A stretch of DNA of 32,409 bases, from positions 1 through 32,409 of the forward strand of contig NZ_FQZZ01000017.1 of NCBI RefSeq assembly GCF_900142185.1, read 5' to 3'. The first letter of the stretch is position 1. The number at the start of each line of letters is the position of its first letter. The notes under the pieces were generated by a model that was not told where the DNA came from, made no database searches, and worked only from the letters and a program-made list of their open reading frames with translations. The stretch is from Lutimaribacter pacificus (lineage in GTDB: Bacteria > Pseudomonadota > Alphaproteobacteria > Rhodobacterales > Rhodobacteraceae). Both the position numbers and the translations under genes were made by a program. Of the stretch, positions 8,595 to 15,495 are shown piece by piece.

Positions 8595-8899
8595 ATGCCA
8601 AGAAGCACACACCTATCTCTGACGCGGAGGAAGCCCGCATTCAGAAGATGATTGCCAGCGATCCTGACGCAGCTGAGGTGACAGACGACCAAATCGCCAA
8701 GGCAAAGCCATTCACGGAGGCTTTCCCGGCCCTAGCCGAGAACATGCGCAAAAATGTCGGCGGACGTCCACGGTCCAAGAATCCCAAAGTGCCGGTGTCG
8801 ATCCGGCTGGATCAGGATGTGGTCGCAAAGTTCAAAGCGACAGGTCCAGGCTGGCAAAGCCGGATCAACGATGTGCTGCGTAAGTCGGCGGTTCAGTAA
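8591..8899 (+). CDS. brnA: BrnA-family antitoxin
   Basis: 102 residues matching the BrnA (COG3514) pattern: an N-terminal toxin-binding part (ISDAEEARIQKMIASDPDA) and a C-terminal ribbon-helix-helix (KVPVSIRLDQDVVAKFKATG, then GWQSRINDVLRK). It neutralises BrnT and represses the operon in studied cases. The ATG at 8591 overlaps the brnT stop (ATGA), so production is coupled. The pair probably works as a plasmid addiction module, and it lies directly upstream of the partition cassette. Confidence 0.88.
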   Translation: MNAKKHTPISDAEEARIQKMIASDPDAAEVTDDQIAKAKPFTEAFPALAENMRKNVGGRPRSKNPKVPVSIRLDQDVVAKFKATGPGWQSRINDVLRKSAVQ

Positions 8900-8922
8900 G
8901 CCAAGCACTGGCGCGGTCAGAT

Positions 8923-8952
8923 TTGTTTTGCTGGACGCCAAGCCTCTATAGA
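8923..8952 (+). promoter_or_regulatory. Possible parA promoter
   Basis: TTGTTT (8923-8928), 18 bp, TATAGA (8947-8952), lying directly before the box array that precedes parA. The match is moderate. A TATACT inside the box array at 8983-8988 could be an alternative -10, which would put the operator on the promoter. Confidence 0.35.
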
Positions 8953-8977
8953 TTACACCACTGTGTCGTGATAGGAT

Positions 8978-9005
8978 GAGTATATACTCATTTGAGTAAA
9001 AACTC
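8978..9005. promoter_or_regulatory. ParG-type operator/centromere boxes upstream of parA
   Basis: GAGT at 8978, ACTC at 8986, GAGT at 8994 and ACTC at 9002 lie exactly 8 bp apart in alternating orientation, with A/T-only spacers apart from one C. The ParG protein of plasmid TP228 is known to bind ACTC tetramer boxes separated by AT-rich spacers. The small RHH gene downstream makes the same role likely here: autoregulation and/or centromere. Confidence 0.7.
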
Positions 9006-9016
9006 ATTTACACAAG

Positions 9017-9667
9017 GTGGCTGACTTGCCGATTATCTCGATACTGAATCCCAAGGGTGGCAGCGGTAAAACGACTATCACCACGAACCTTGCCCGTTCG
9101 CTGCACGAGCGCGGCCACAAGGTTCTGATAGTCGATTCCGATCCGCAGGGCAGCGCCCGAGACTGGCACGCGGCCAACGAAGAGAACCCCCTGCCCCTTG
9201 TCGCGCTGGACCGGGCAAACAACGTCAAAAGTCTGCCGAATGTCGCCGCCGCCTACGATTTTGTCATGGTGGATGGCGCGGCCAAGCTGGAGGACATGAT
9301 CGCCGCGAGCATCAAGATCACCGATTTCGTGTTTATCCCGGTGACACCCAGCCCCTACGACCTGTGGGCCGCATCGGACCTGGTGGAGTTCATCAAGGCC
9401 CGTCAGGAAGTGACGGACGGCAAGCCTGCGGCGCGCTTCATCATCAGCCGTGCAATCGCCGGAACACGTCTTGGCGACGAGATCGTCACGGCACTCGCGG
9501 AACAGGGGCTGGGTGTGTTCACCACACATATCACGCAGCGGCAGGTCTATCCCCAGACCGCGAGCGAAGGAGGCACGGTATTTGACAGCAAGAACGCCGA
9601 TGCCTTGGCGGAGGTAAACGCCCTGACAGACGAAATTCTCGCCTTCATAGACGGGGAGGGTGCGTGA
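9017..9667 (+). CDS. parA: ParA-type partition ATPase (short, ParF-like)
   Basis: 216 residues, the short form of ParA without an N-terminal HTH. The deviant Walker A NPKGGSGKTT is at residues 11-20. The Walker A' region has VLIVDSDPQGSARDW and the Walker B region YDFVMVDGAAKLEDM. In ParF/ParA type Ib systems this ATPase polymerises or forms gradients to position the plasmid and is activated by the small RHH partner encoded next. The GTG at 9017 is the apparent start, directly after the box array; a TTG at 9026 is possible. It overlaps the next gene (TGATG). It is distinct from the RepA partition protein of the repABC module further right, so the molecule carries two partition ATPases. Confidence 0.9.
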   Translation: MADLPIISILNPKGGSGKTTITTNLARSLHERGHKVLIVDSDPQGSARDWHAANEENPLPLVALDRANNVKSLPNVAAAYDFVMVDGAAKLEDMIAASIKITDFVFIPVTPSPYDLWAASDLVEFIKARQEVTDGKPAARFIISRAIAGTRLGDEIVTALAEQGLGVFTTHITQRQVYPQTASEGGTVFDSKNADALAEVNALTDEILAFIDGEGA

Positions 9668-9876
9668 TGGCACTTTCGAGCAAACGACCGAGCCAGCGCG
9701 ACGAGATCAAGTCGAAGCTACTGAGCGACGTGACCGAAACGAACGAGAAGAAGCGTCGTCTGAACGCGGAGATCGAGGACTCGCTCTATCGCCGCATCAA
9801 GGGGCGGGCAGCGGAAGAAGGCCGGACTATATCCAGCATCACCCGCGATCTATGGGTTGAGTATTTGAGTAAATGA
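9667..9876 (+). CDS. Small ribbon-helix-helix partition partner (ParG-like)
   Basis: 69 residues: a basic, probably flexible N-terminus (SSKRPSQRDEIKSKLLSDV) and a C-terminal RHH fold (KKRRLNAEIEDSLYRRIKG, then AEEGRTISSITRDLWVEYL). This is the layout of ParG/omega-type centromere binders, where the mobile N-terminus stimulates the ParA ATPase. The ATG at 9667 overlaps the parA stop (TGATG); a GTG one codon earlier is the alternative. The last codons contain GAGT boxes in the same 8-bp register as those before parA, so coding and binding-site information overlap. Sequence identity to ParG itself is not obvious, so the label rests on size, fold pattern, position and the boxes. Confidence 0.8.
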   Translation: MALSSKRPSQRDEIKSKLLSDVTETNEKKRRLNAEIEDSLYRRIKGRAAEEGRTISSITRDLWVEYLSK

Positions 9877-9894
9877 TCTTTTGAGTAATTACTC
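9859..9894. repeat. Second ACTC/GAGT box array downstream of the partition genes
   Basis: GAGT at 9859, GAGT at 9867, GAGT at 9883 and ACTC at 9891 all fall in one 8-bp register. The missing position (9875) holds GATC. The array starts inside the end of the ParG-like gene and runs past its stop codon. It uses the same tetramer and phase as the upstream array, so it is a candidate centromere. Confidence 0.6.
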
Positions 9895-10050
9895 TACCAG
9901 CCATTACGGCCTCTCTTTTTATACCAACTCTTGCAGAACCCAAGAAACGCGGCATCCGGGTTCTTCGGAGGCTCTTTCTGTCTTGCAGCGTAGGTTCGCC
10001 ATTCCCCGACAAGGACATTGATGTCCCATGTCGGCGCAAGCTCCCGCGCC
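9894..10050 (-). pseudogene. 3' end of a probable replication initiator, cut by the IS6 element
   Basis: The minus strand from the IS edge to the stop at 9894 reads ELAPTWDINVLVGEWRTYAA, then PPKNPDAAFLGFCKSWYKKR. The pattern of a tryptophan-rich helix followed by P-x-(N/S)PDAAF-(L/I)-xFC and a basic tail is what I recall from the C-terminus of RepA_C-type plasmid replication proteins of alphaproteobacteria. About 50 codons remain; the frame continues into the IS but not as this gene. The position beside parA/parG supports a dead replicon. Identification is from memory of the family and moderately sure. Confidence 0.55.
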
Positions 10051-10868
10051 GGTATTGTCACATTAACTCGCCCTAGATTGCCGGTGTAGCGGCGTCGGCA
10101 TAGGTAGTGTTGATGCAAACTCAGAACATCAGTTACAAGCGCCACCGGTTTCCACCCCAGATCATTGCTCATGTTGTCTGGCTCTACGCCCGGTTCAACT
10201 TGAGCCTGCGCGAGGTCGAGGAGATGATGCTGGCACGTGGCGTAGACGTTTCGTACGAGACGATCCGGCGCTGGACCGTCAAGTTCGGCCCTCGGATCGC
10301 CCACGTTCTGAGGCGACGGCAGCCGCGCCCCGGCGATGTCTGGCACTTAGACGAAGTCGTCGTGAAGATCGCGGGTCGGTCATACTGGCTGTGGCGTGCC
10401 GTCGACCAACACGGCGTTGTTCTTGAGGAAATCCTGCAATCGAGGCGAGACAAGCGCGCGGCAAAGCGGCTTTTGGTTAAGCTGATGAAACGCTGGGGCG
10501 TCGTTCCCAAAAGGATCATTACGGACAAATTGCGATCCTACGGCGCCGCTAAGCGCGAGGTCGCGCCTGGCCTTGATCATTGGTCCCACAAGGGGCTCAA
10601 TAACCGTGCAGAAAACAGCCATCTACCTTTTCGAAAACGAGAGCGGGTGATGCAGGGTTTCCGATCACCGGCTGGATTACAACGCTTCGTCTCGATGCAA
10701 TCTGCAACCCGCAATCGCTTCTCCGTTCCGGCCCGCCGACGCTCCGCCCTCACTATCCGTTACCATCGGCTCGAAGCGTTCGATGCCTGGAAAATGGCGG
10801 CCTGCATCACCTGACATTCCCAGAGCCCGGACCCTTCCAGGAACGAAAGAGTTAATGTGACAACACCG
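10050..10868 (+). mobile_element. IS6-family insertion sequence
   Basis: About 819 bp, a normal size for the family. Terminal inverted repeats are CGGTATTGTCACATTAACTC on the left (10050-10069) and, on the opposite strand, CGGTGTTGTCACATTAACTC on the right (10868-10849), with one mismatch in 20. One transposase gene fills it. The 8 bp on either side (CCGCGCC-type left, GCCGAATG-type right) do not match, so there is no target duplication, in line with a rearrangement after insertion. Confidence 0.85.
10113..10814 (+). CDS. IS6-family DDE transposase
   Basis: About 233 residues. The order is an HTH region (FNLSLREVEEMMLARGVDVS, then YETIRRW), catalytic D in VWHLDEVVVKIAG, second D in RIITDKLRSYGAA and E in NNRAENSHLPFRKRER, the DDE signature of IS6/IS26-like enzymes. 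The first Met with good family agreement is at 10113; a GTG two codons earlier is open. The enzyme replicatively fuses replicons and can delete adjacent DNA, which fits the truncated genes on both flanks. The C-terminus (LTIRYHRLEAFDAWKMAACI) is as in intact relatives, so it is probably active. Confidence 0.92.
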   Translation: MQTQNISYKRHRFPPQIIAHVVWLYARFNLSLREVEEMMLARGVDVSYETIRRWTVKFGPRIAHVLRRRQPRPGDVWHLDEVVVKIAGRSYWLWRAVDQHGVVLEEILQSRRDKRAAKRLLVKLMKRWGVVPKRIITDKLRSYGAAKREVAPGLDHWSHKGLNNRAENSHLPFRKRERVMQGFRSPAGLQRFVSMQSATRNRFSVPARRRSALTIRYHRLEAFDAWKMAACIT

Positions 10869-11133
10869 CCGAATGGCCGTCATGGCCCGAGTGGTCCATC
10901 TTGCAGACATGGTTCGGAACCCGTTCGCCCGTGCAGTGGAAGCCGCAGGATTCGATCGCCTCGCGCAGCGCGTCCTCGCCCAGCACCGTCTCGTCATAGT
11001 GGACTGTCACGCTGGCCGAGGCCGGGTTCGCTTCGGCTCGGTGCACTCCGTCGAGGGCCGATAAATGACGTTCGACCGCGAGGTGATCGAGTTCCTCGAA
11101 CAGCCCGCGGACCTCAAGGGTCAATGATTTCAT
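10852..11133 (-). pseudogene. N-terminal fragment of a heavy-metal (copper) P-type ATPase
   Basis: 93 residues from a normal start (ATG at 11133 with AGGAG upstream) to a stop created inside the IS6 inverted repeat. It has an HMA-like fold (SLTLEVRGLFEELDHLAVER, then SVTVHYDETVLGEDALREAI) but no CxxC metal site; GLFEELD replaces the usual GMxCxxC. A Cys/His-rich stretch follows (CGFHCTGERVPNHVCKMDH, then SGHDGHS), as found just before the membrane part of some Cu-type P1B ATPases. The membrane and ATPase domains are missing, removed at the IS edge. It could instead be read as a free-standing small HMA protein, but the last residues are IS-encoded. The promoter at 11186-11210 is intact. Confidence 0.65.
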
Positions 11134-11185
11134 GTTGGCTCCTGTCCACTTTCCTTGCGATCGAGAACGACCGTTTAGGTAAATA

Positions 11186-11210
11186 GACGTTGCCCACTCT
11201 CTGACGTTAC
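11186..11210 (-). promoter_or_regulatory. ECF-type promoter motif before the ATPase fragment
   Basis: On the minus strand GTAAC (11210-11206), 16 bp, CGTC (11189-11186, followed by TA). The same GTAAC-N16-CGTC layout occurs at two other places in this island. Upstream, a second GTAAC at 11235-11231 is followed after 16 bp by CGTT, a possible weaker tandem copy. Assignment to an ECF sigma factor is inferred from the form of the motif and the nearby ECF genes. Confidence 0.6.
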
Positions 11211-11304
11211 AACGTTGGTTGGCAAAAATCGTTACGGTTTGATTTTTTGGCGTGTTCCACCTTCTCGAGTAAGTGACCGAGATACGTCAGTTACAATTCA
11301 TTTC

Positions 11305-11329
11305 GTAACGATATCCCTCGTTCAGCGTC
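11305..11329 (+). promoter_or_regulatory. ECF-type promoter motif before the patatin gene
   Basis: GTAAC (11305-11309), 16 bp, CGTC (11326-11329, followed by TA), about 70 bp before the TTG start of the patatin-like gene. It is divergent from the equivalent motif at 11186-11210. ATCGTTACG (11229-11237) and CGTAACGAT (11304-11312) are exact inverted repeats embracing the divergent region. Confidence 0.6.
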
Positions 11330-11397
11330 TATTTCGATGCAGGGTTTAAGCGAACATGCGGCTGCTGTATGCGTTTTTCGAACATGAAGGCTGAACA

Positions 11398-12303
11398 TTG
11401 ACGGATTTCACGAAACCAGTCGGCAAGACGCACAAATCCTTTGCCCTCGTGTTAAGTGGTGGCGGGGCGAGAGGCCTGTCACACGCCGGTGTCCTACGCG
11501 CCCTCGTCGCAAGGGGCTATACCCCGAGCGCGATCGTAGGGGTGTCCATGGGTGCGGTCGTCGGCACCACATACGCCATGAACGACGATTGGTTCGACGC
11601 ATTGGTCGCCATGGACACCAGCGGGTTTCCGGCAACCCCGGACTTTCGCTTGCCAGGTCTAACCGCTCGGATGAAAGGCCTTCGAACCGCTTTGCTTGCC
11701 GCGCGGGACATGTACTTCGGCTGGGGAGTTGGAGCGCCTGCCGAGACATGGGGCCGCAGCGTCCTGTCCAGTCTGACGCAAGGTAAAAATCTTGAGAATG
11801 GTCGCATCCCGATCTTTGTCTGCGCGACGGATATGCTGACCGGGAAACGTGTGGTCTTTGGCAAGGGGCGTGCCACGGATTACGTCTATGCCAGCGCGGC
11901 GCTTGCCGGGATATTGCCGCCCTTGGTCGATGGACCGCATGTGCTGATGGACGGGGCCTATGCCGACATAGCGCCGGTCGATGTTGCAAGGGCAACAGGC
12001 GCAGAGGTCGTGATCGCGGTGGACCCAAGTCAGCGCGAAAACGCGGTTGGCCCGAAAAACGGCATGCAGGCGATGCTGCGATCCATAGAAGTCTGCCAGT
12101 ATGAACATGCACGGCTGCGGTTCGATCAGGCGGATCTGGTGATACGACCCGATTTCGGGCGCTCGATCGGCACACTGGAATTCGGGCTCAAACGTCGCTG
12201 CATCGCTGCCGGGGCCGTTGCCACGCGCCGCACATATGCAGAAATCGCGGAGTTGCTTGATCCCGGGCAGCCTAAGCGGCCGGCCGACCCGCTTGCGGGT
12301 TGA
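11398..12303 (+). CDS. Patatin-like phospholipase (RssA/NTE type)
   Basis: 301 residues, a predicted cytoplasmic serine lipid hydrolase. The oxyanion-hole motif SGGGARG is at residues 20-26, the nucleophile elbow GVSMG at 48-52 (Ser50), and the catalytic aspartate in the DGAYAD motif near residue 185, so the Ser-Asp dyad is complete. There is no signal peptide or membrane anchor. The TTG at 11398 is the best start: GAAGG precedes it and the ATG 15 bases upstream runs into a stop. It would be read from the GTAAC-N16-CGTC promoter, linking it to the ECF regulon and perhaps to membrane repair under metal stress (inference). The substrate is unknown. Confidence 0.88.
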   Translation: MTDFTKPVGKTHKSFALVLSGGGARGLSHAGVLRALVARGYTPSAIVGVSMGAVVGTTYAMNDDWFDALVAMDTSGFPATPDFRLPGLTARMKGLRTALLAARDMYFGWGVGAPAETWGRSVLSSLTQGKNLENGRIPIFVCATDMLTGKRVVFGKGRATDYVYASAALAGILPPLVDGPHVLMDGAYADIAPVDVARATGAEVVIAVDPSQRENAVGPKNGMQAMLRSIEVCQYEHARLRFDQADLVIRPDFGRSIGTLEFGLKRRCIAAGAVATRRTYAEIAELLDPGQPKRPADPLAG

Positions 12304-12351
12304 AAAGCCAGATCACTGCTTTGACGCGAACGGCGCGAACTGCCCTCTGCG

Positions 12352-12567
12352 TCAATTGGGAATTACCTTCGCAAACAGCCCCATCAGCGCCGTGACCAGC
12401 GCGGTCGCACAAAGCACGACCAACAGCCATCGCTGGCACGGGAATGCCAATCACCGCCGGCCACGGATAGCGTGTCTCGATTACCGCGCCGAACAGCAGC
12501 ACCTTGCCAACAAATCCGAACGGCGGTGGAATCCCGGTGAGCGAGAGCGGGAACGCGACCATTGCAA
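12352..12567 (-). pseudogene. Remnant of a NuoN/MrpD-like membrane subunit
   Basis: In one minus-strand frame I read PLSLTGIPPPFGFVGKVLLF and then ETRYPWPAVIGI, which is the conserved loop and helix of complex I subunit N (consensus LSLTGIPPTAGFxGKxxLF). It then shifts frame and continues as WLLVVLCATALVTALMGLFA up to a stop at 12352, like the final helix of the same subunit. The segment between, normally one or two helices, is missing. It is therefore a decayed 3' fragment with an internal deletion and frameshift. No intact upstream part is present in the window. Confidence 0.65.
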
Positions 12568-12757
12568 CTCCGCAGTCCTAGATGCAGCCTCTTGGTCAGA
12601 CCGGCCTGTCGGGGCGACACTGAACAGCGTCTCCAAGTCGTACTCGCAGGATGGTCAGTGGCACAGACGGCGACTAGGATAAATCTAAGAACCTGTTACG
12701 TGGTATCGGTTTGGGCGACGGACGTTTTCAAACTGAAAGAAACGGAGAGAAGTTTCC

Positions 12758-13444
12758 ATGTGCCTATCCGCCCAGGTCAGCTTTGCCGCCAGCGTGTTCC
12801 TTGTCGGCGGCGGGACTGCCATTTCGATTTTGGCCTTGCAGCGCAACAAACGCTACTTGCCGCTTGCCCTGATGCCGCTTTTCGCCGGCCTTCAGCAATT
12901 CACGGAGGGTTTTGTCTGGGTCGGCATGAACGGAAATGATCCCCTGACGGTTTTATGGGGGGCCATGGGGTTCATCTTTTTCACTTGGTTTATCTGGCCA
13001 ATCTGGGTGCCGTTCTCGGTCTACGTACTCGAGCCGGACGAGAGTTCCCGCAAGAGGCTGTTCCTGCTGCTGGCCCTGATCGGGCTGATTTTCGGTCTAT
13101 TGCTTTACATCCCGCACGGGCTCGACAGCAGCATGGTCGTGGTCGAGATCAACAATCAGTCGCTGGCCTATGAAAAATCCATGTGGCTTGATTTCATGAT
13201 GCCGCGCTGGTTGACCAACACGATCTACGTGACCCTTATCACCTTGCCCCCGGCACTGTCGCATTACAAGCATGTGCGCCATTTCGCCCTGACGCTGGTG
13301 GCGGTCATCGTGGTCGACATCGCCTTCCTGCAATACGCCTACATATCATTTTTCTGCCTGCTGGCGGGTCTGGCAACACTGCATCTGGTTTACATCATCC
13401 TTACCAACAAATGCGCCCGCGAATGCCCTGAACTGTTCGCCTGA
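12758..13444 (+). CDS. Seven-helix membrane protein, DUF6629-like
   Basis: 228 residues, almost entirely hydrophobic, with about seven predicted membrane helices. The opening MCLSAQVSFAASVFLVGGG and the following NKRYLPLALMPLFAGLQQF with EGFVW resemble the family I know as DUF6629 (MCFSAxASF start). No enzymatic motif is visible. A CxxxC near the end (NKCARECPELF) could bind metal. The start has GGAGAG upstream. It faces the ECF sigma gene convergently and belongs by position to the metal/envelope island. Only a degenerate copy of the ECF motif (GTTAC-N16-CGAC at about 12693) precedes it. Function unknown. Confidence 0.7.
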   Translation: MCLSAQVSFAASVFLVGGGTAISILALQRNKRYLPLALMPLFAGLQQFTEGFVWVGMNGNDPLTVLWGAMGFIFFTWFIWPIWVPFSVYVLEPDESSRKRLFLLLALIGLIFGLLLYIPHGLDSSMVVVEINNQSLAYEKSMWLDFMMPRWLTNTIYVTLITLPPALSHYKHVRHFALTLVAVIVVDIAFLQYAYISFFCLLAGLATLHLVYIILTNKCARECPELFA

Positions 13445-13492
13445 TCCCGTCGTATAGCTTTCCGTGTCGCAGTTTGATGGACTTACGGGATC
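13443..13492. terminator. Possible terminator between convergent genes
   Basis: GATCCCGT (13443-13450) and ACGGGATC (13485-13492) are exact 8-bp inverted repeats with a 34-base loop, in the gap between the DUF6629-like gene and the end of the ECF gene. No T-tract is seen, so a terminator role is weak. Confidence 0.3.
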
Positions 13493-13501
13493 GCTTCGTC
13501 G

Positions 13502-14065
13502 CTAGACAGGGCAGTGGCAATCATCGGGGTCCTCCAGGCAGCAGGCTCCGCAATGGTGTTGGATCACCTCACGCAAAGCAGCGCGTGCTCTGTGCAGTCG
13601 AACGGCAAGGGCGTTGCGGTTCAAGCCCATATCGGCGGCCACCATTCCCCGATCCTCTTCACCGAAATCAATCCGCCGGATCAATTTGGCATCAATGGGA
13701 CGAAGCTCGGTAAGCAGCCTGCTCGGGCAAGTGCATGGCCGCGCCATCTGCACCGGCGCATCGGCAACCAACTCTTGCGGTTCTCGTGCGACAGCCACGG
13801 CCAGCCGGCTGTGCCGTGTGGTCTTGCGGTAATGATCGTTCATGGTGGACCGCAGGATCGCGTATAACCAGGCATCCATCCGCTCGACGTCGCGCAGCTG
13901 ATCCTTGCGCGCCAGGACGCGGATGCAGAACTCCTGCAGGACATCCTCGGCGTCGGCGCGGTTGCGAAGCCGTTTCACGAGAAACCCCAAAAACGCCCCC
14001 CGCCCGTCCAGCAATGCACGCTGGATCGATGTTTCACTGTTTTTTTCTTCTATATAGCCGTTCAT
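13502..14065 (-). CDS. ECF sigma factor with cysteine-rich C-terminus (CorE-like)
   Basis: 187 residues from an ATG at 14065 with GGAGG upstream (the frame is open to 14104). Sigma region 2 is at about residues 20-85 (ADAEDVLQEFCIRVLARKD, DAWLYAILRSTMNDHYR) and region 4 at about 115-170 (LRPIDAKLIRRIDFGEEDRG, then RNALAVRLHRARAAL). Cysteines occur only at region 2, the linker (C111, C113: CTCPSRLL) and the tail (C172, C175, C176, C183, C185: HHCGACCLEDPDDCHCPV). No anti-sigma gene is adjacent. In the CorE-type (ECF44-like) sigma factors of Myxococcus a comparable Cys-rich tail senses copper or other metals directly, so metal sensing is likely. It follows lgt after 31 bases and probably shares its transcript. 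The GTAAC-N16-CGTC sites are its suspected targets. Confidence 0.82.
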   Translation of the reverse strand: MNGYIEEKNSETSIQRALLDGRGAFLGFLVKRLRNRADAEDVLQEFCIRVLARKDQLRDVERMDAWLYAILRSTMNDHYRKTTRHSRLAVAVAREPQELVADAPVQMARPCTCPSRLLTELRPIDAKLIRRIDFGEEDRGMVAADMGLNRNALAVRLHRARAALREVIQHHCGACCLEDPDDCHCPV

Positions 14066-14096
14066 TCGAGTTCCTCCTTTTCGTGGCTCCTTTCGA

Positions 14097-15020
14097 TCAC
14101 GCAACCGTATTCGGCTTCTGGTCGGCTGCGCCTCCGGAGCGTCTGAACGCGTACAGAATCAGAGCCAGTCCGGTCAGGATCATCGGTGCGGAAAGCACTT
14201 GACCCATCGTTAACCCCCATTCGCCGAAATGGAGCGCATGACCGATCGGATTTTCAGTGGTCACGAACTGCATGTCCGGCTGCCGGAACAGCTCCACGAA
14301 GCTCCTGGCAGAGCCGTACCCGATCAGAAATGCGCCGGTCAGGGCGCCGGGGGTCTTAAGCCAGCCGCGGTGCCAGGCGAGATAGAGTAGGAGCGTACCG
14401 AGCAGCAGCCCTTCCAGAAGCGCCTCGTAGAGCTGCGAAGGATGGCGGGCGCAGAGGCTGGTAATGCCTTCGCAGGCTTGCGCCGCATCGCCCGGGAAGA
14501 TCACCGCCCATGGAACATCCGTCGGTCGACCCCAAAGCTCGTTGTTGGTGAAATTCGCAAGCCGCCCCAGAAACAGTCCCGGTGGGGTTGCCAGCGCAAG
14601 CAGGTCAGCGGTGCTGAGCATGGGCGCATTCTGGCGCAGACAGAATGCCAGCGTGGCGATCGCAACACCTGCGAAACCGCCGTGGAAAGACATGCCGCCC
14701 TGCCATACCTTGAGGATTTCCAGGGGGTTGGCCAGGTAGTAGTCGGGCTGATAAAATAGCACGAAGCCCACGCGTCCGCCGACGATCACGCCCAGGATGA
14801 TCCATGTCAGGAGGTTCTCGATCTGCTGGCGATCAAGTGGCGGCCTGGCCGATGGCCAGAGTGCCGAGCGACGAACAGCCGCCAGGCAGATGCGCCATCC
14901 GATGAGGATGCCGACGATATAGGCAAGCGCGTACCAGCGCAGCGCGAACGTGAAACTGCCGATCTCGATCGAGAACAGATCGGTGCCGATGTCTGGAAAT
15001 TGTATCGCCGCGGTCAGCAT
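14097..15020 (-). CDS. lgt: Prolipoprotein diacylglyceryl transferase (accessory copy)
   Basis: About 307 residues, a polytopic inner-membrane enzyme that moves diacylglycerol from phosphatidylglycerol onto the lipobox cysteine of prolipoproteins. Conserved features are present: the [10 protein letters not shown] motif, MSFHGGFAG with the family histidine, the signature [19 protein letters not shown] and a late arginine in [17 protein letters not shown] start at the ATG at 15020 ([12 protein letters not shown], with AAAGGG upstream) because the 55 extra residues of the longer frame look unlike Lgt. Chromosomes normally carry one essential lgt, so this is an extra plasmid copy. Accessory lgt genes are often found in mobile metal-resistance islands, which agrees with its neighbours. 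Confidence 0.92.
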   Translation of the reverse strand: MLTAAIQFPDIGTDLFSIEIGSFTFALRWYALAYIVGILIGWRICLAAVRRSALWPSARPPLDRQQIENLLTWIILGVIVGGRVGFVLFYQPDYYLANPLEILKVWQGGMSFHGGFAGVAIATLAFCLRQNAPMLSTADLLALATPPGLFLGRLANFTNNELWGRPTDVPWAVIFPGDAAQACEGITSLCARHPSQLYEALLEGLLLGTLLLYLAWHRGWLKTPGALTGAFLIGYGSARSFVELFRQPDMQFVTTENPIGHALHFGEWGLTMGQVLSAPMILTGLALILYAFRRSGGAADQKPNTVA

Positions 15021-15495
15021 GGATGCGCCCTTTGTCTTTTTCGTTGAACCCGAAAACCGAAATGCTGCACGGATCCGGTCGTGATGGCAATTGTAATCGA
15101 AACGCGGATGTTGTTCTCGGGACCTATGGGACGCAAGGCGACTTCTCATGGCAGCGATCGTCCCCGGGTTTTCTTCCGGAGGCACATGTCGGGCTCGAAA
15201 GATGGGGAGACCACTGTCCGAGTATCTATCACCGGTCGGTGTTCGTCGATTGGCGGGACTATGAGGGCAATTATGGTTTCGAACAGGTTAATTACTGACG
15301 CTGACTCTGTGTAGGCCCAACAGGCCCGAACGTATTTGGAGACGTTCCGAAACATATAGCGAACGGAGCATTTGTAGACCCCACCCAAACGTCACCCCTC
15401 AGCTTCAGCAGGACTGGGACACTTTGAGGCCGACACTGTGGATTGTACTGCCAGCGATTTTCTGAATGCCACGGGCGACCGCGACGAATGCGTAC
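15021..15495. other. Long non-coding stretch upstream of lgt
   Basis: About 475 bp without a recognisable gene. Short frames on both strands (for example 15146-15388 on the minus strand) have no family resemblance. No copy of the GTAAC-N16-CGTC motif was found here; the closest partial is CGTC on the minus strand near 15294 with a poor -35. The promoter for lgt-ECF should lie here but I cannot point to it. Confidence 0.5.

Noticed and set aside
10043-10875. 8-bp target duplication of the IS6 element
   Set aside because: The flanking octamers on the two sides differ, so no duplication can be claimed.
11201-11220. CueR/MerR-type palindrome before the Cu-ATPase fragment
   Set aside because: ACGTTACAACGT is only partly symmetric and is better explained by the GTAAC element of the ECF-type promoter; no MerR gene is present.
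12690-12720. Fourth GTAAC-N16-CGTC promoter before the DUF6629-like gene
   Set aside because: The sequence is GTTAC-N16-CGAC, two mismatches in nine bases, too weak to list as a promoter.
15146-15388. Minus-strand frame of 80 codons between lgt and the methyltransferase
   Set aside because: No ribosome site, no recognisable motif and no support from neighbours.
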